Below are positions 1-8,016 of a stretch of DNA of 48,148 nucleotides, piece after piece (positions within the stretch are counted from its first letter, which is position 1; every line of letters starts with the position of its first letter). A model generated the notes under the pieces. The model saw only the letters and a list, made by a program, of their open reading frames with translations, searched no databases and had not been told where the DNA came from. The stretch comes from Telluribacter roseus (GTDB lineage Bacteria > Bacteroidota > Bacteroidia > Cytophagales > Spirosomataceae). Made by a program: the position numbers and the translations under genes. The stretch covers positions 1-48,148 of the forward strand of contig NZ_JAFEUV020000023.1 in NCBI RefSeq assembly GCF_017355915.2. Direction: 5' to 3'.

Positions 1-141
1 TGCGGTCAGAAACAAGATCATTCACCTGATATTCGCCCTGATAAAAAATCAGACAACCTACCAGAACAACTTGCATTTGTCATAGAAATCAGCCTGACAC
101 ATCTAATCGCATACTTTATGACTCTATTCACTTATCAATAA
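1..141 (+). CDS. Possible 3' end of a gene cut by the window edge (hypothetical)
   Basis: A reading frame is open from base 1 to a TAA at 139-141 and encodes 46 residues beginning CGQKQDHS. A leading Cys followed by a hydrophilic stretch would fit the mature start of a lipoprotein, but the upstream sequence is not available and the frame could be open by chance. No family is recognised. Confidence 0.2.
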   Translation, partial: CGQKQDHSPDIRPDKKSDNLPEQLAFVIEISLTHLIAYFMTLFTYQ

Positions 142-167
142 TAAGGTTTTCATCTAGTCTCTATAAA

Positions 168-800
168 ATGCCTCGTACTATTGCCTATTTACGTGTATCG
201 ACTCTGGACCAGGACCTGGAAAAGAACAAAGCCGACATCCTGCACCTAGCCAAAGAAAAAATCTAGAAAAGGTCGAATTTGTGCCGCGGCGGCGGACCGC
301 AGGAAAAGGTGTCAGGTAAGGTCGCCTGGCGCAGCCGCAAAATTGGACCGCTTCTCGAAGAGCTAAAAAAGGGAGATGTGATCCTGCTTAGTGAGTTTTC
401 AAGACTAGGAAGGTCGATGCTCGAATGCATGGAGATCATTTCCATCGCCATGCAAAAGGGCATCAGGATCTATACCGTCAAAGGAGCCTGGCAGCTCGAC
501 GACTCCATCCAAAGCAAAGTGATGGCCATGGTTTTCTCGATGGCCTCTGAAATAGAAAGGGACCTGATTAGTAAGCGAACCAGAGAGTCACTGGCAGCAA
601 AGAAACTATCCGGGGTAAAATTAGGTCGTCCTACGGGTCCGGGGAAAAGTAAGCTGGACCAGCACAGGCCAGAGATCGAAGCCTTGCTACTGAATGGTTC
701 AAGTCAGAAGTACATTGCTGACCGTTACCGCATCACAGAAGCTACACTGTCAAATTGGATCAAAAAGAATGGTATCAAAAAATACAAAAGAGCTGCTTGA
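168..800 (+). pseudogene. Serine recombinase (resolvase/invertase family), disrupted near the N-terminus
   Basis: The frame starts at ATG 168 with the resolvase N-terminus (MPRTIAYLRVSTLDQD, catalytic Ser in YLRVS). It hits TAG at 264-266 and resumes in the same frame with VSGKVAWRSRK, SRLGRSMLECMEI and MASEIERDLISKRT, ending in a C-terminal HTH (YRITEATLSNWIKKN). Between the two parts the +1 frame (260-283) reads NLEKVEFV, which is what the family has at this place. So one A was apparently lost from the A-run at 256-261, and a second change before 303 restores the frame. The stop falls inside the catalytic domain, so a normal product is unlikely. A downstream TTG at 279 would give a protein lacking the catalytic serine. 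Sequencing error in the homopolymer is the alternative. Confidence 0.75.
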
Positions 801-873
801 CATTAATTAATGAAACCTTAGCTGCAGATGGGACACCGTTTATTCGGTCGATTTTCAGGACGTGACATTGGAT

Positions 874-1104
874 CTAAGCCGCATTTAACTCACGAACATG
901 AAGAATTTCCCTATTGGTTGCCGAGCGTACTTGCCTGCTCTCTAACGTCTCCACAGCTACGGTATCGCCATTCAAAGCAAAGAACTCTACTTCATAGCCC
1001 TCTCCCTCATTATATATTTCAACAACTACACCAACATCCCCCTTTCTTAACTCGGTACCGGGTATGTCCTCAGTCAGAATAATTCGTTCAAACTCTTTTA
1101 TCAT
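874..1104 (-). CDS. DUF4926-like small protein (possible antitoxin or immunity partner)
   Basis: The 76-residue protein (starts MIKEFERIILTED) carries the pattern LRKGDVGVVVEIY...YEVEFFALNGDTVAVETL, which I recognise as the DUF4926 type, a small beta-barrel-like fold. Its ATG overlaps the TGA of the upstream DUF6883 gene (bases 1101-1104), so the two are translationally coupled in one minus-strand operon. The size, pairing and order suggest a two-component toxin/antitoxin or toxin/immunity module. That role is inference: the family has no proven biochemical function that I can cite. Confidence 0.7.
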   Translation of the reverse strand: MIKEFERIILTEDIPGTELRKGDVGVVVEIYNEGEGYEVEFFALNGDTVAVETLESRQVRSATNREILHVRELNAA

Positions 1105-1439
1105 AACGTTAAAGGATAAGCGGTTATCAATTTTGGCTGCTTCGAACTAGCGGTTATTATCCACACTGTCCGCAGGTTAAAACGGAAAGAATCTACCCCT
1201 TCTACCTGCCCCTCTATAATGTATTTAGTACCAAACCTCGTTTGCTCCGTTTTCGCTACCTGATGTACCTGGGCATGGTTTAGTAAAAACGCTTTAAACT
1301 CGGCAATGTTATCTAACCTAAATCCCGCTTTCAAAAATAAACTAGCTTTGCTTCTGCCGTCCGGATGCTCCAGATTGAGCAGATAACCGGTTATTTTAGT
1401 ATCTTCTACAAAGGCGTTTTCTCGACTTGGCATATACAT
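1101..1439 (-). CDS. DUF6883-like protein, coupled to DUF4926
   Basis: This 112-residue protein has features typical of DUF6883: LNLEHPDGRSKASLF near the start, then FGTKYIIEGQVEG and VWIITASSKQPKLITAYP at the end. That last segment resembles the end of small nuclease- or toxin-like domains found at the tips of polymorphic toxins. Two Met codons lie at residues 1 and 3, and the second (ATG at 1433) may be the true start. The gene overlaps the DUF4926 gene by four bases (ATGA). I recall these two domains as frequent neighbours, which supports a functional pair. Enzymatic activity is not evident from the sequence. Confidence 0.65.
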   Translation of the reverse strand: MYMPSRENAFVEDTKITGYLLNLEHPDGRSKASLFLKAGFRLDNIAEFKAFLLNHAQVHQVAKTEQTRFGTKYIIEGQVEGVDSFRFNLRTVWIITASSKQPKLITAYPLTL

Positions 1440-1763
1440 ATGCGAAATGTAGGCTAGTAGCAGGTAAAAAACAAATAAGCTTGCTGCATAGGTTTCCCTT
1501 CATCCAGCATAAAGTAGATTGCCTCGATCCACACTCAACGTAAAACCTATTAACTAATACGACCATCAGGTATAGTACATCTTCCTCGCACAGACACTAA
1601 CCTTAACAAAGATAGCTTTCCCAGTTCCGATATCATCAAAGCCTGATTTTTATCCAGCCATCAGCCCCTGTCATTGGAATATTTTTATGGTACAGCTGAC
1701 ACTCCTTGTTGCCCAAAACAACAGGCATAAAAATGCTGCCCCATTGTTGCCCCAAGATAAGAA
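1440..1763. other. Intergenic gap, chromosomal side of the left attachment site
   Basis: I see no convincing gene. The part next to 1440 should hold the promoter of the minus-strand DUF6883/DUF4926 operon; a TAcaTTTc element read on the minus strand near 1445-1455 resembles a -7 box. The rest is low-information sequence that originally lay downstream of the tRNA-Arg gene. Confidence 0.4.
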
Positions 1764-1798
1764 AAAAGCCCCGCAAGTAGCTAACTTACAGGGCTTTT
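1764..1798 (-). terminator. Hairpin terminator next to the left attachment site
   Basis: AAAAGCCC (1764-1771) pairs with GGGCTTTT (1791-1798), with inner AAGT/ACTT pairs. Read on the minus strand the stem is followed by a T-run. It lies where the terminator of the original tRNA-Arg gene would have been before the island inserted. Confidence 0.6.
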
Positions 1799-1810
1799 AT
1801 GGTATTATTG

Positions 1811-1856
1811 GTGATCCCGACACGATTCGAACGTGTGACCGTCTGCTTAGAAGGCA
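1811..1856 (-). repeat. Left 46-bp attachment-site repeat (partial tRNA-Arg copy)
   Basis: These 46 bases are identical to 21207-21252, which is the 3' part of the intact tRNA-Arg(TCT) gene from the CCA-side end through the T-arm to the anticodon stem. Beyond 1856 the sequence (TGAGCCAC) no longer matches the tRNA. This is the displaced 3' end left by integration of the island. Confidence 0.93.
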
Positions 1857-1897
1857 TGAGCCACACCATTTTATCTACTTTCGGTCTTTTATAAATC

Positions 1898-1919
1898 GTT
1901 ATACTTATGGCTGTATAAC
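1898..1919. promoter_or_regulatory. Inverted repeat between the left att site and the integrase
   Basis: GTTATAC (1898-1904) is repeated in inverted form as GTATAAC (1913-1919) with an 8-bp spacer. It lies about 100 bp before the integrase start, a position suited to binding by the integrase, the excisionase or a repressor. The role is inferred. Confidence 0.35.
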
Positions 1920-1983
1920 AGTTATTTACAAGCATACCCTTTATCTCCCTCTATTGCTTTTATGCCTTAAATCAATACATTTG

Positions 1984-2008
1984 TAATGCACAATGCAATG
2001 CACGTAAG
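1984..2008 (+). promoter_or_regulatory. Candidate integrase arm-type sites, left arm
   Basis: The segment holds TAATGCA (1984-1990) followed by TGCAATGCACGTAAG (1994-2008) immediately before the integrase start codon. A near-identical set (TAATGCAATGC and TGCAATGCACATAAAG) is present at 21133-21163, just inside the other end of the island. Matching short repeats inside both ends of a tyrosine-recombinase element are typical of arm-type binding sites. Confidence 0.45.
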
Positions 2009-2018
2009 TTAAGGCTCC

Positions 2019-3407
2019 ATGAAAACAGCAACTGTTACTCTCTTCCACGATAAAAGGCGTGGTGACAATTCCATAAAGCTTTACCTGACATTCGAACGTA
2101 AGCAGCGGTTATACAGCACAGGGTTTAAAGCAGACCTCTCTACCTGGAAGCGACTTAAGGACAATGAGGAGAGAGAACGTCCAGACGGTAAAATCAAGGA
2201 TGAAGAGTTTTTGCACCTTTGGGCCGCACTTTGGAACCGCCCCGACAAATACGACAAAAGTAAGGCGCTGGGATTGGTTCACATTGCCCGCGATATAGCC
2301 AGCCAGTTAGGTCCGAATTTTACCCATGAGAAGTTTAAAGAACTGCTGGATAACTATGGCAAGGTGAAGGTAGCCGACGCCAACGACTTGATAGCAGCAT
2401 TGCGAACAAAGGGCGAACGGCTGAAGTCAGCAGGACAAATTAGCAATGGGACCATTTACGAACTAGTAGCTAAGTCAATCAACCGTTTTTTGTCTACTCT
2501 TGATCGTGACGACAGAAAGGAATTAGGGCTTCCTCTGCTCCCAACCAAAACCTCTAATGAGCTTCCTACTTTACAATTTCAGCACATTACTAAAGACTTT
2601 CTGACCCTCTATGAGCAATGGATGCTTGTAGAGGGGAAAGCCCCACATAGTCCCAAAAAAGCAGCCACCGGAGCCAGTCCTACTACCATTAGTATCTACT
2701 GCCGGGCCCTTAGAGCAGTTTTCAATGATGCCCTGGAGGCGCATACAATTAAGCCAGAAGAGTACCCCTTTGGAAGGAATAAATACATCATACCTGCCGC
2801 TAAGAACATCAAAAAGGCTCTATCTAAAGAAGAGGTACGCAGGCTTATCAGCTATCAGTGCATGCCTGGAATGGAGCAGCGGGGGCGTGATCTATGGGTC
2901 TTCTCCTACTTCAGCAATGGTATGAATATCGCTGACATTTGCAGGTTACGGTGGAAGGATATAGACTTTAAGGAGCAAACACTAACCTTCATACGTCAAA
3001 AGACCTCTCATAGCAGGAAGACTGATCAGACCAAAGTTAAAGTAGTACTCAATCCAGAAACGTTGGCTATCCTGGAGAGATGGGGGTCAAGTCCTAAGAC
3101 CTCAAAGGGCTACGTCTTTCCATTCATTAGGGAAGGTATGACTCCCGATCAGCACCATAACGCCATCAAACAAGTCACAAAGATGACGAACAAGTATGTC
3201 AAGCGAATAGCACAGGCTGTGGGTATCACAGCTGATATAACCAGCTACTATGCCCGACATTCTTTTGCTACTATATTGTTGCAATCAGAGGCCCCGCTAG
3301 CCTTTATATCCCAATCCTTGGGGCATACCAACATCAAGACTACAGAGTCCTATCTTGGTAGCTTTGATGACGAAAAGACCAAGAAGTACCTAGAGGCGCT
3401 ACTGTAG
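2019..3407 (+). CDS. Tyrosine recombinase, island integrase
   Basis: The 462-residue protein has the layout of Bacteroidota tyrosine integrases: an N-terminal arm-binding domain (residues 1-90), a SAM-like core-binding domain (about 185-245) and a catalytic domain (about 265-462). Visible catalytic residues are Lys328, Arg413 in YYARHSFAT, His436 in SLGH and the nucleophile Tyr445 in TTESYLG. At the usual Arg-I site the sequence is NGMNIADI, lacking the arginine, as in several integrases of this phylum such as IntDOT. The start ATG follows the putative arm sites directly. Its position beside the left att repeat makes it the enzyme that inserted the island into tRNA-Arg. Confidence 0.93.
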   Translation: MKTATVTLFHDKRRGDNSIKLYLTFERKQRLYSTGFKADLSTWKRLKDNEERERPDGKIKDEEFLHLWAALWNRPDKYDKSKALGLVHIARDIASQLGPNFTHEKFKELLDNYGKVKVADANDLIAALRTKGERLKSAGQISNGTIYELVAKSINRFLSTLDRDDRKELGLPLLPTKTSNELPTLQFQHITKDFLTLYEQWMLVEGKAPHSPKKAATGASPTTISIYCRALRAVFNDALEAHTIKPEEYPFGRNKYIIPAAKNIKKALSKEEVRRLISYQCMPGMEQRGRDLWVFSYFSNGMNIADICRLRWKDIDFKEQTLTFIRQKTSHSRKTDQTKVKVVLNPETLAILERWGSSPKTSKGYVFPFIREGMTPDQHHNAIKQVTKMTNKYVKRIAQAVGITADITSYYARHSFATILLQSEAPLAFISQSLGHTNIKTTESYLGSFDDEKTKKYLEALL

Positions 3408-3463
3408 CAAAGTTGTTCTAAAGATCTATCTATCGAAACTTAACTACTCTCTTAAGGCATACA

Positions 3464-4414
3464 ATGAATTACAAATCCTCTTACTTTGAACAGCTTACAC
3501 AAGAAGCTACAACCATTGAGTTAGATTACGTTGATTATGACCGCTGGGGAGAGCCAGAGTATGATGAGGATGAGGATGAGGATGAGGAGGACTATACTCC
3601 AGAGGTACTAATAAGAGCAAGCAGATATTGTTCAAGAAAGGATGATAATATTAACGGCTATGATGTATTTATTAACGCCATTGCACAACATACATTGAGT
3701 GAGTTGACTCTACTCCCAGATGAGGTAGTAAAGAGGGTTATCCAGCGACTACAGCAGATAGATGAGCGTATTAATGATGCCTGGAAGATTCTTTTTGAAC
3801 ATTGGGATCGATGGAGTAAAAACAGTTTTAGCTCCTTAGACTTTGAATGGAAGTTTTTCCACTTCTTCAATATACCTATTACCCGTTCAACCGGAGCCTA
3901 TGATGATCCTCATTTTGAGAAGGGGAGGACAACCGACAGCTTTTTTTGGGATTTACACGATGCCATGATGTATAAACAGGGGGCGGTAAAGTGGTTGATT
4001 TGGTATCTTAAAGAGCAAACGGGATTAAGCCACGAGGAAGACGAAACGGATCCAAGAAACAGTGAGCAACCCAGTCCTGATAAGAGCAAGGTTGAGCAAG
4101 GCCCGCAGAACCAACACGTTTTCGCTCTACTCTGCTTGTACATTGGAGATGAAAAAAGAGAATCTCTAGCGGAAGAATACGGGGTAAATTTAAGTCCAAA
4201 GCAAGTGCAAATAATAGACTACTATCGTACATCCTTGGCTACCGAAAGGACAGGAGAAGGGGAAGGATATGCAAATAGAAAACCAAGCACTAGAAAAAAA
4301 GACTTTGAGAAAGTCATCAAAATAATAGAATCCAGGGGGGATGTTGAAGCGTTAAAGAGGGTTGAAAATGAGTATTCTATGTTTTTAGAAACCCTAGCTT
4401 TAGGAGAAAGATAA
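3464..4414 (+). CDS. Hypothetical protein with an acidic N-terminal segment
   Basis: The 316-residue protein is soluble, with a run of Asp and Glu at about residues 32-43 (EPEYDEDEDEDEEDY). No enzymatic motif is visible. The C-terminal third (KQVQIIDYYRTSL, then RKPSTRKKDFEKVIKIIESRG) resembles, from memory, accessory proteins that often sit between integrase and excisionase genes in Bacteroidota mobile elements. It follows the integrase by 56 bp in the same direction and precedes the repeat cluster at 4428. A regulatory or DNA-binding role is possible but unproven. Confidence 0.7.
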   Translation: MNYKSSYFEQLTQEATTIELDYVDYDRWGEPEYDEDEDEDEEDYTPEVLIRASRYCSRKDDNINGYDVFINAIAQHTLSELTLLPDEVVKRVIQRLQQIDERINDAWKILFEHWDRWSKNSFSSLDFEWKFFHFFNIPITRSTGAYDDPHFEKGRTTDSFFWDLHDAMMYKQGAVKWLIWYLKEQTGLSHEEDETDPRNSEQPSPDKSKVEQGPQNQHVFALLCLYIGDEKRESLAEEYGVNLSPKQVQIIDYYRTSLATERTGEGEGYANRKPSTRKKDFEKVIKIIESRGDVEALKRVENEYSMFLETLALGER

Positions 4415-4427
4415 AGATTTATAAATA

Positions 4428-4459
4428 GTATCCGGATGAATCTGGATGAATCCGGATAC
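4428..4459. promoter_or_regulatory. Dyad built of three 10-bp repeats upstream of the excisionase gene
   Basis: GTATCCGGAT (4428-4437) and ATCCGGATAC (4450-4459) form perfect 10-bp inverted arms around a 12-bp spacer. The same stretch is three tandem near-repeats: TCCGGATGAA, TCTGGATGAA, TCCGGATACC. No T-run follows, so an operator or recombination-directionality site is more likely than a terminator. Confidence 0.5.
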
Positions 4460-4508
4460 CCCTTATTGGGTGTTGCACCTTTGCTTTATCACTAATCAGA
4501 CAAAGCAA

Positions 4509-4823
4509 ATGCAAAAAACCACATTATCATTTGATCAACTTCCTTGCGCTATCCATCAGATAGGCGAAAGGCTGGACAGCATGGAGCTACTACTGAGCGC
4601 TCTACTGAACGGCACTCAACCCACCGCCACCAAAGCCCCAGATGATTACGTAGGGGTAAAGGATGCCGCGTCAATCCTTAACGTATCACAACAGACAGTT
4701 TACCAGAACATCCGTAAAATACCGCACGTTAAGCGGTTTGGTAAGCTATACTTCAAGCGTTCCGAGCTTATAGCTTACCTAGAAGAAGGGGCCACTCTAA
4801 ATAAGAAAGGAGGTAAGCAATGA
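4509..4823 (+). CDS. Excisionase-like helix-turn-helix protein
   Basis: I chose ATG 4509 (MQKTTLSFDQL), 63 bp inside the longer frame, giving 104 residues. Residues about 44-97 (DDYVGVKDAASILNVSQQTVYQNI...GKLYFKRSELIAYLEEG) form a MerR-like helix-turn-helix/wing of the HTH_17/excisionase type. Such proteins bind the element arms and bias the integrase towards excision, and may also regulate transcription. The stop overlaps the next start by four bases (ATGA), so it is coupled to the 4820 gene and probably co-transcribed with the replication genes. Confidence 0.85.
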   Translation: MQKTTLSFDQLPCAIHQIGERLDSMELLLSALLNGTQPTATKAPDDYVGVKDAASILNVSQQTVYQNIRKIPHVKRFGKLYFKRSELIAYLEEGATLNKKGGKQ

Positions 4824-5122
4824 TGACGCCGAATCACCAACAGCCTACCCCCGAACAAGGACCTAGTAAAGATAAGCATTTTGCCTCACAACTTCATAAG
4901 GTAAACGCTCATTTAAAAATAGCCCCCGCATCCCGCTTCATGGTCGCCGTTGACACCGGCATACCAATTCAAAATGTCTGCCGGTACGTAAAGATGTTAG
5001 CCGATCATAATAACGTAGCCGTTGCCAAGAAAGCTAAATGTAAAATATCAGGCGAATGGGTTGAGTTTCTGACCACCGACCCTACCAAGTTCCCAACCTC
5101 CAACCAAACCTCCCTCTTCTAA
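4820..5122 (+). CDS. Small hypothetical protein of the replication operon
   Basis: The 100-residue soluble protein (KVNAHLKIAPASRFMVAVDTG, NVCRYVKMLADHNNVAVAKKAKC) looks like a small winged-helix or HTH fold: IQNVCRYVKML could be a recognition helix and the KISGEWVEFLTT end a wing. It overlaps the excisionase-like gene by four bases and ends one base before the ATPase gene, so it belongs to the same operon. Function is not known; a regulator or replication accessory factor would fit. Confidence 0.75.
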   Translation: MMTPNHQQPTPEQGPSKDKHFASQLHKVNAHLKIAPASRFMVAVDTGIPIQNVCRYVKMLADHNNVAVAKKAKCKISGEWVEFLTTDPTKFPTSNQTSLF

Positions 5123-5123
5123 T

Positions 5124-6326
5124 ATGGAACTTAGACCTGATTTTAACTTCGACGCTGACGGAATTGGCCAGGCCATTCATCGGGAATCAATTAATCATCA
5201 AGAAGGCTTTACCTCATCATCTCACATATCAAGTGAAGCCCCTGAACAGCAGACACACAATGACGCTGTACTGAAGCTCCTGGAATCGGTAAGAATAGAC
5301 CCATCAGAGCCTCTTGTACCGCCGCCGGTCTGTTTAGAAATGGTTGGCGGAGACTTTACCGCTACGGTAGCCACATTGGGCAATTTCAGTCTAACGATAG
5401 GAAAGGCCAAGAGTAGGAAAACATTTAGTGTATCTATTGCTGTGGCTGCTGCAACCTGTAATGGAACTATGCTTGGTGTGATCCGTGGCAACTTCCCTCC
5501 TGATAAAAGAAAAGTGCTATATTTCGACACAGAGCAGGGTAAGTACCATGTACAGAAGTGTATAAAGCGTATCTGTGAGCTATCAGGGAATTTACAACCT
5601 GACAACCTCCTAGTGTATAGTTTACGCAAGTTTAAACCTGCCGAACGCATGGAGATGATAGGGGCCGCTATCTATAATACCGATGGTGTAGGGCTAGTGG
5701 TCATTGATGGAGTAAGGGACCTGCTAACCTCTATCAATGATGAGGACCAGGCTACAGCTATGGCAAGCAATCTTCTCCGATGGACTGAAGAGCGAGAAAT
5801 ACACATCCTTTGTGTACTACATCAAAACAAGGGAGATAACAACGCCAGAGGGCACATTGGGACAGAGCTGGTGAACAAGGCTGAAACCGTACTATCTGTG
5901 CAAAAGTCCGAAGAGGATAAGGATATTTCAATCGTTCAGGCGGAGTATTGCCGGGATAGAGAGCCGGAGCCTTTTGCCTTCGAAGTGGACGAGTACGGCA
6001 TGCCACGAATTGCGGAGAACTGGCAGATTAGGACCAATAAGAAGCCTAACAGTATTGGTATCGATGAAATAGAAGATTGGCGTCTCTATCAGCTGATGAC
6101 TGATTCTTTCGCGGGGGCAGATAAGCTCTCCTATTCGGATCTTGTCAGAAGGGTTAAACTATCTTTCAAGAGCCAATTCGGAAAGAGTATCGGCGATAAT
6201 AAGACGAAGGATATAGTAGTCTATGCCAAAACCCATGATTGGGTATATCAGGAGAAAGAAAAGGCCCCCTACAAGTTGGGGAGGTTTAATTCTGACACCT
6301 CAGATTCTGCAATAGTCACGGTTTAG
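5124..6326 (+). CDS. RepA-like RecA-fold ATPase (AAA_25 type)
   Basis: The 400-residue protein contains a RecA-fold ATPase core. It has Walker A at residues 93-100 (GKAKSRKT), an EQGK motif after strand 2 (YFDTEQGKYH) and Walker B at 191-196 (LVVIDG). A VLHQNKG-type loop follows at about 232, and AATCNGT/ARGHIGTELVNKAETVL matches the RSF1010-RepA/AAA_25 group. These hexameric ATPases act as replicative helicases or helicase-like loaders on plasmids and integrative elements. It starts one base after the preceding gene and is followed by the iteron cluster and the primase gene. Together they form a self-contained replication module for the excised island. Confidence 0.85.
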   Translation: MELRPDFNFDADGIGQAIHRESINHQEGFTSSSHISSEAPEQQTHNDAVLKLLESVRIDPSEPLVPPPVCLEMVGGDFTATVATLGNFSLTIGKAKSRKTFSVSIAVAAATCNGTMLGVIRGNFPPDKRKVLYFDTEQGKYHVQKCIKRICELSGNLQPDNLLVYSLRKFKPAERMEMIGAAIYNTDGVGLVVIDGVRDLLTSINDEDQATAMASNLLRWTEEREIHILCVLHQNKGDNNARGHIGTELVNKAETVLSVQKSEEDKDISIVQAEYCRDREPEPFAFEVDEYGMPRIAENWQIRTNKKPNSIGIDEIEDWRLYQLMTDSFAGADKLSYSDLVRRVKLSFKSQFGKSIGDNKTKDIVVYAKTHDWVYQEKEKAPYKLGRFNSDTSDSAIVTV

Positions 6327-6407
6327 TTTAACGCCTATACATAGGCGTATAAACTGATAAACCTTGATGTGACATAGGTTTAGTAAACCGGTTTAAACCG
6401 TAAACCG
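6319..6407. other. Candidate replication origin: TAAACCG repeats and palindromes
   Basis: Between the ATPase and primase genes, TAAACCG occurs directly at 6384, 6394 and 6401, and inverted (CGGTTTA) at 6319 and 6389. Overlapping palindromes TAAACCGGTTTA (6384-6395) and CGGTTTAAACCG (6389-6400) result, and a separate dyad ACGCCTAT-AC-ATAGGCGT lies at 6331-6348. Repeats of this kind beside rep/primase genes are typical of origins. An operator for the primase gene is the alternative. Confidence 0.5.
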
Positions 6408-6484
6408 TCTTCCCTCCAAGCTCCCAACCACTATTACTCTTCACGGGTGGAATCGGGTAGTAGATAATCAATAACACTCTTCTA

Positions 6485-7933
6485 ATGGAACCCCAATACC
6501 GATTCAAGTTAAAGCAATACAAGACTCCAAGCGACAGAACAACATGCCCCAGCTGCGGATCTAGACATACCCTTTCACCATACATTGATACGCATACAGA
6601 TGAGCTCCTACCGGATGAGTATGGCCGGTGCAACCGGGAGGCAAATTGCGGCTATCATCTGAATCCGTACAGTGATGGGTACTCCAAGATGATCTACGAG
6701 AAAGAAAGAGGCATGAATGTAGCTTGGACGCCACAAAAGCCCCTTATGGCACCTCGTGCGCCTACGGCTCAGGTTGATATTCCTGCCGATCTATTCAAAG
6801 CCAGCCTCACCGGATTTGAGAAGAATCAATTTATATCCTTTCTCCTGAAACGTTTCCCGGCTGAGGTAGTGAACCAGCTCATTACGGATTACTACATAGG
6901 TGTATCAAGCCGTTGGGAGGGTGCTACAGTCTTTTGGTTTATAAACGCTATAGGCCAGGTAAGGGCGGGGCAGATAAAGCACTTTGATAGTTTAGGTCAT
7001 ACTAGTGAATACATAGACGGAGAGGGGAAGAAAAGGAAGTGTACCACATGGGTCCATAGTGTTTTAAGCTATCGGTTTAAGAAGCAGGGTAAAGCGTTGC
7101 CCGACTGGCTAGAAGCTTACCAGGAGCAAGAAAAGCGGGTTAACTGCCTGTATGGAGAACACCTATTGAAAAGACATCCATCAAGGCCCATCGCATTGTT
7201 TGAAGCGCCAAAGACAGCCATAATTGCTACCCCCTTCTTTCCCGATTATCTATGCCTTGCAACGGGGAGCCTCTCGTATCTTACTAAGGATAGACTGCAA
7301 GCATTGACGGGTAGAAACGTTGTGCTGTTTCCGGATTTGTCTAAGGATGGAAAAGCGTTTGCCGAATGGGTTGAAAAGTCCCGAACGCTTGCTGATATGG
7401 CTAATTTTCGGGTTTCTGACTTGTTAGAAAGGAATGCGACTGATGAGGAACGGGAGAAAGGGCTTGATTTGGCGGATTACCTGGTAAGACTCGACTACCA
7501 TAAATATGTTTCGGCGGAGCCTCCTCAGCCAACTCCTAATAACGTAAGCAGCAGGCCCGAAATAGAGCCACTGGAGCATCGTACAGTGTCAGATGAAGGA
7601 AAGGGTGCCACAACCAATAATAACGCAGCAGAAAGCGATAGAAGCCCCTTTGATAACATACCAGACCCACCCACATCAGCGCAAAGAACAGGTATATCAC
7701 CTTACCCTACCAACTACAATCGAGCTATCATTGCAGATGTACTTGACAACCCGCACAACTACACAACTGGCGAAGCCCTTTATACAATCCTACATAGAGT
7801 GTTTGACAAAGGGGGGATTACTACCCACGCTGTTTATGACTACTACAAAGCTTTAGAGCATCCAGAACCCGAAGCCGCAACCTTTGCCGCGTTAAGGAGC
7901 TTTAAGAAGTGGTGGAATTGGAGGAGTAGGTAA
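6485..7933 (+). CDS. Primase-like protein: zinc finger plus Toprim-like domain (DUF6371 type)
   Basis: The 482-residue protein opens with a CHC2-like zinc-binding motif: Cys21, Cys24, Cys49, Cys55 and His58 (CPSCGS ... GRCNREANCGYH). The middle part has Toprim-like signatures, LFEAPKTAIIA for the conserved Glu and VVLFPDLSKDGKA for the acidic pair. This matches the DUF6371-type proteins of Bacteroidota mobile elements that I remember as primase-like. The C-terminal 100 residues are unlike the rest and may contact the ATPase. It probably primes DNA synthesis at the adjacent repeat cluster, working with the ATPase encoded upstream. Confidence 0.8.
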   Translation: MEPQYRFKLKQYKTPSDRTTCPSCGSRHTLSPYIDTHTDELLPDEYGRCNREANCGYHLNPYSDGYSKMIYEKERGMNVAWTPQKPLMAPRAPTAQVDIPADLFKASLTGFEKNQFISFLLKRFPAEVVNQLITDYYIGVSSRWEGATVFWFINAIGQVRAGQIKHFDSLGHTSEYIDGEGKKRKCTTWVHSVLSYRFKKQGKALPDWLEAYQEQEKRVNCLYGEHLLKRHPSRPIALFEAPKTAIIATPFFPDYLCLATGSLSYLTKDRLQALTGRNVVLFPDLSKDGKAFAEWVEKSRTLADMANFRVSDLLERNATDEEREKGLDLADYLVRLDYHKYVSAEPPQPTPNNVSSRPEIEPLEHRTVSDEGKGATTNNNAAESDRSPFDNIPDPPTSAQRTGISPYPTNYNRAIIADVLDNPHNYTTGEALYTILHRVFDKGGITTHAVYDYYKALEHPEPEAATFAALRSFKKWWNWRSR

Positions 7934-7990
7934 GACTTGATTATTGCATAGTAAGGGTGCAAGTCCAGCTTCCCAAAGTCTTCTTAATTC

Positions 7991-8016
7991 AATGGGAAAT
8001 CAATCCCATTCGTTTT
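7991..8016 (+). terminator. Terminator of the integration/replication operon
   Basis: AATGGGA (7991-7997) pairs with TCCCATT (8004-8010), followed by CGTTTTTT. It closes the rightward run of genes that ends at 7933. Confidence 0.7.

Noticed and set aside
828-1082. An 84-codon plus-strand frame opposite the DUF4926 gene
   Set aside because: It overlaps the DUF4926/DUF6883 operon in antisense and its residues show no coding character (rich in Ser, Leu, His, Pro).
1687-1986. A 99-codon frame running across the left att repeat
   Set aside because: It reads through the tRNA fragment and the terminator, so it is open by chance.
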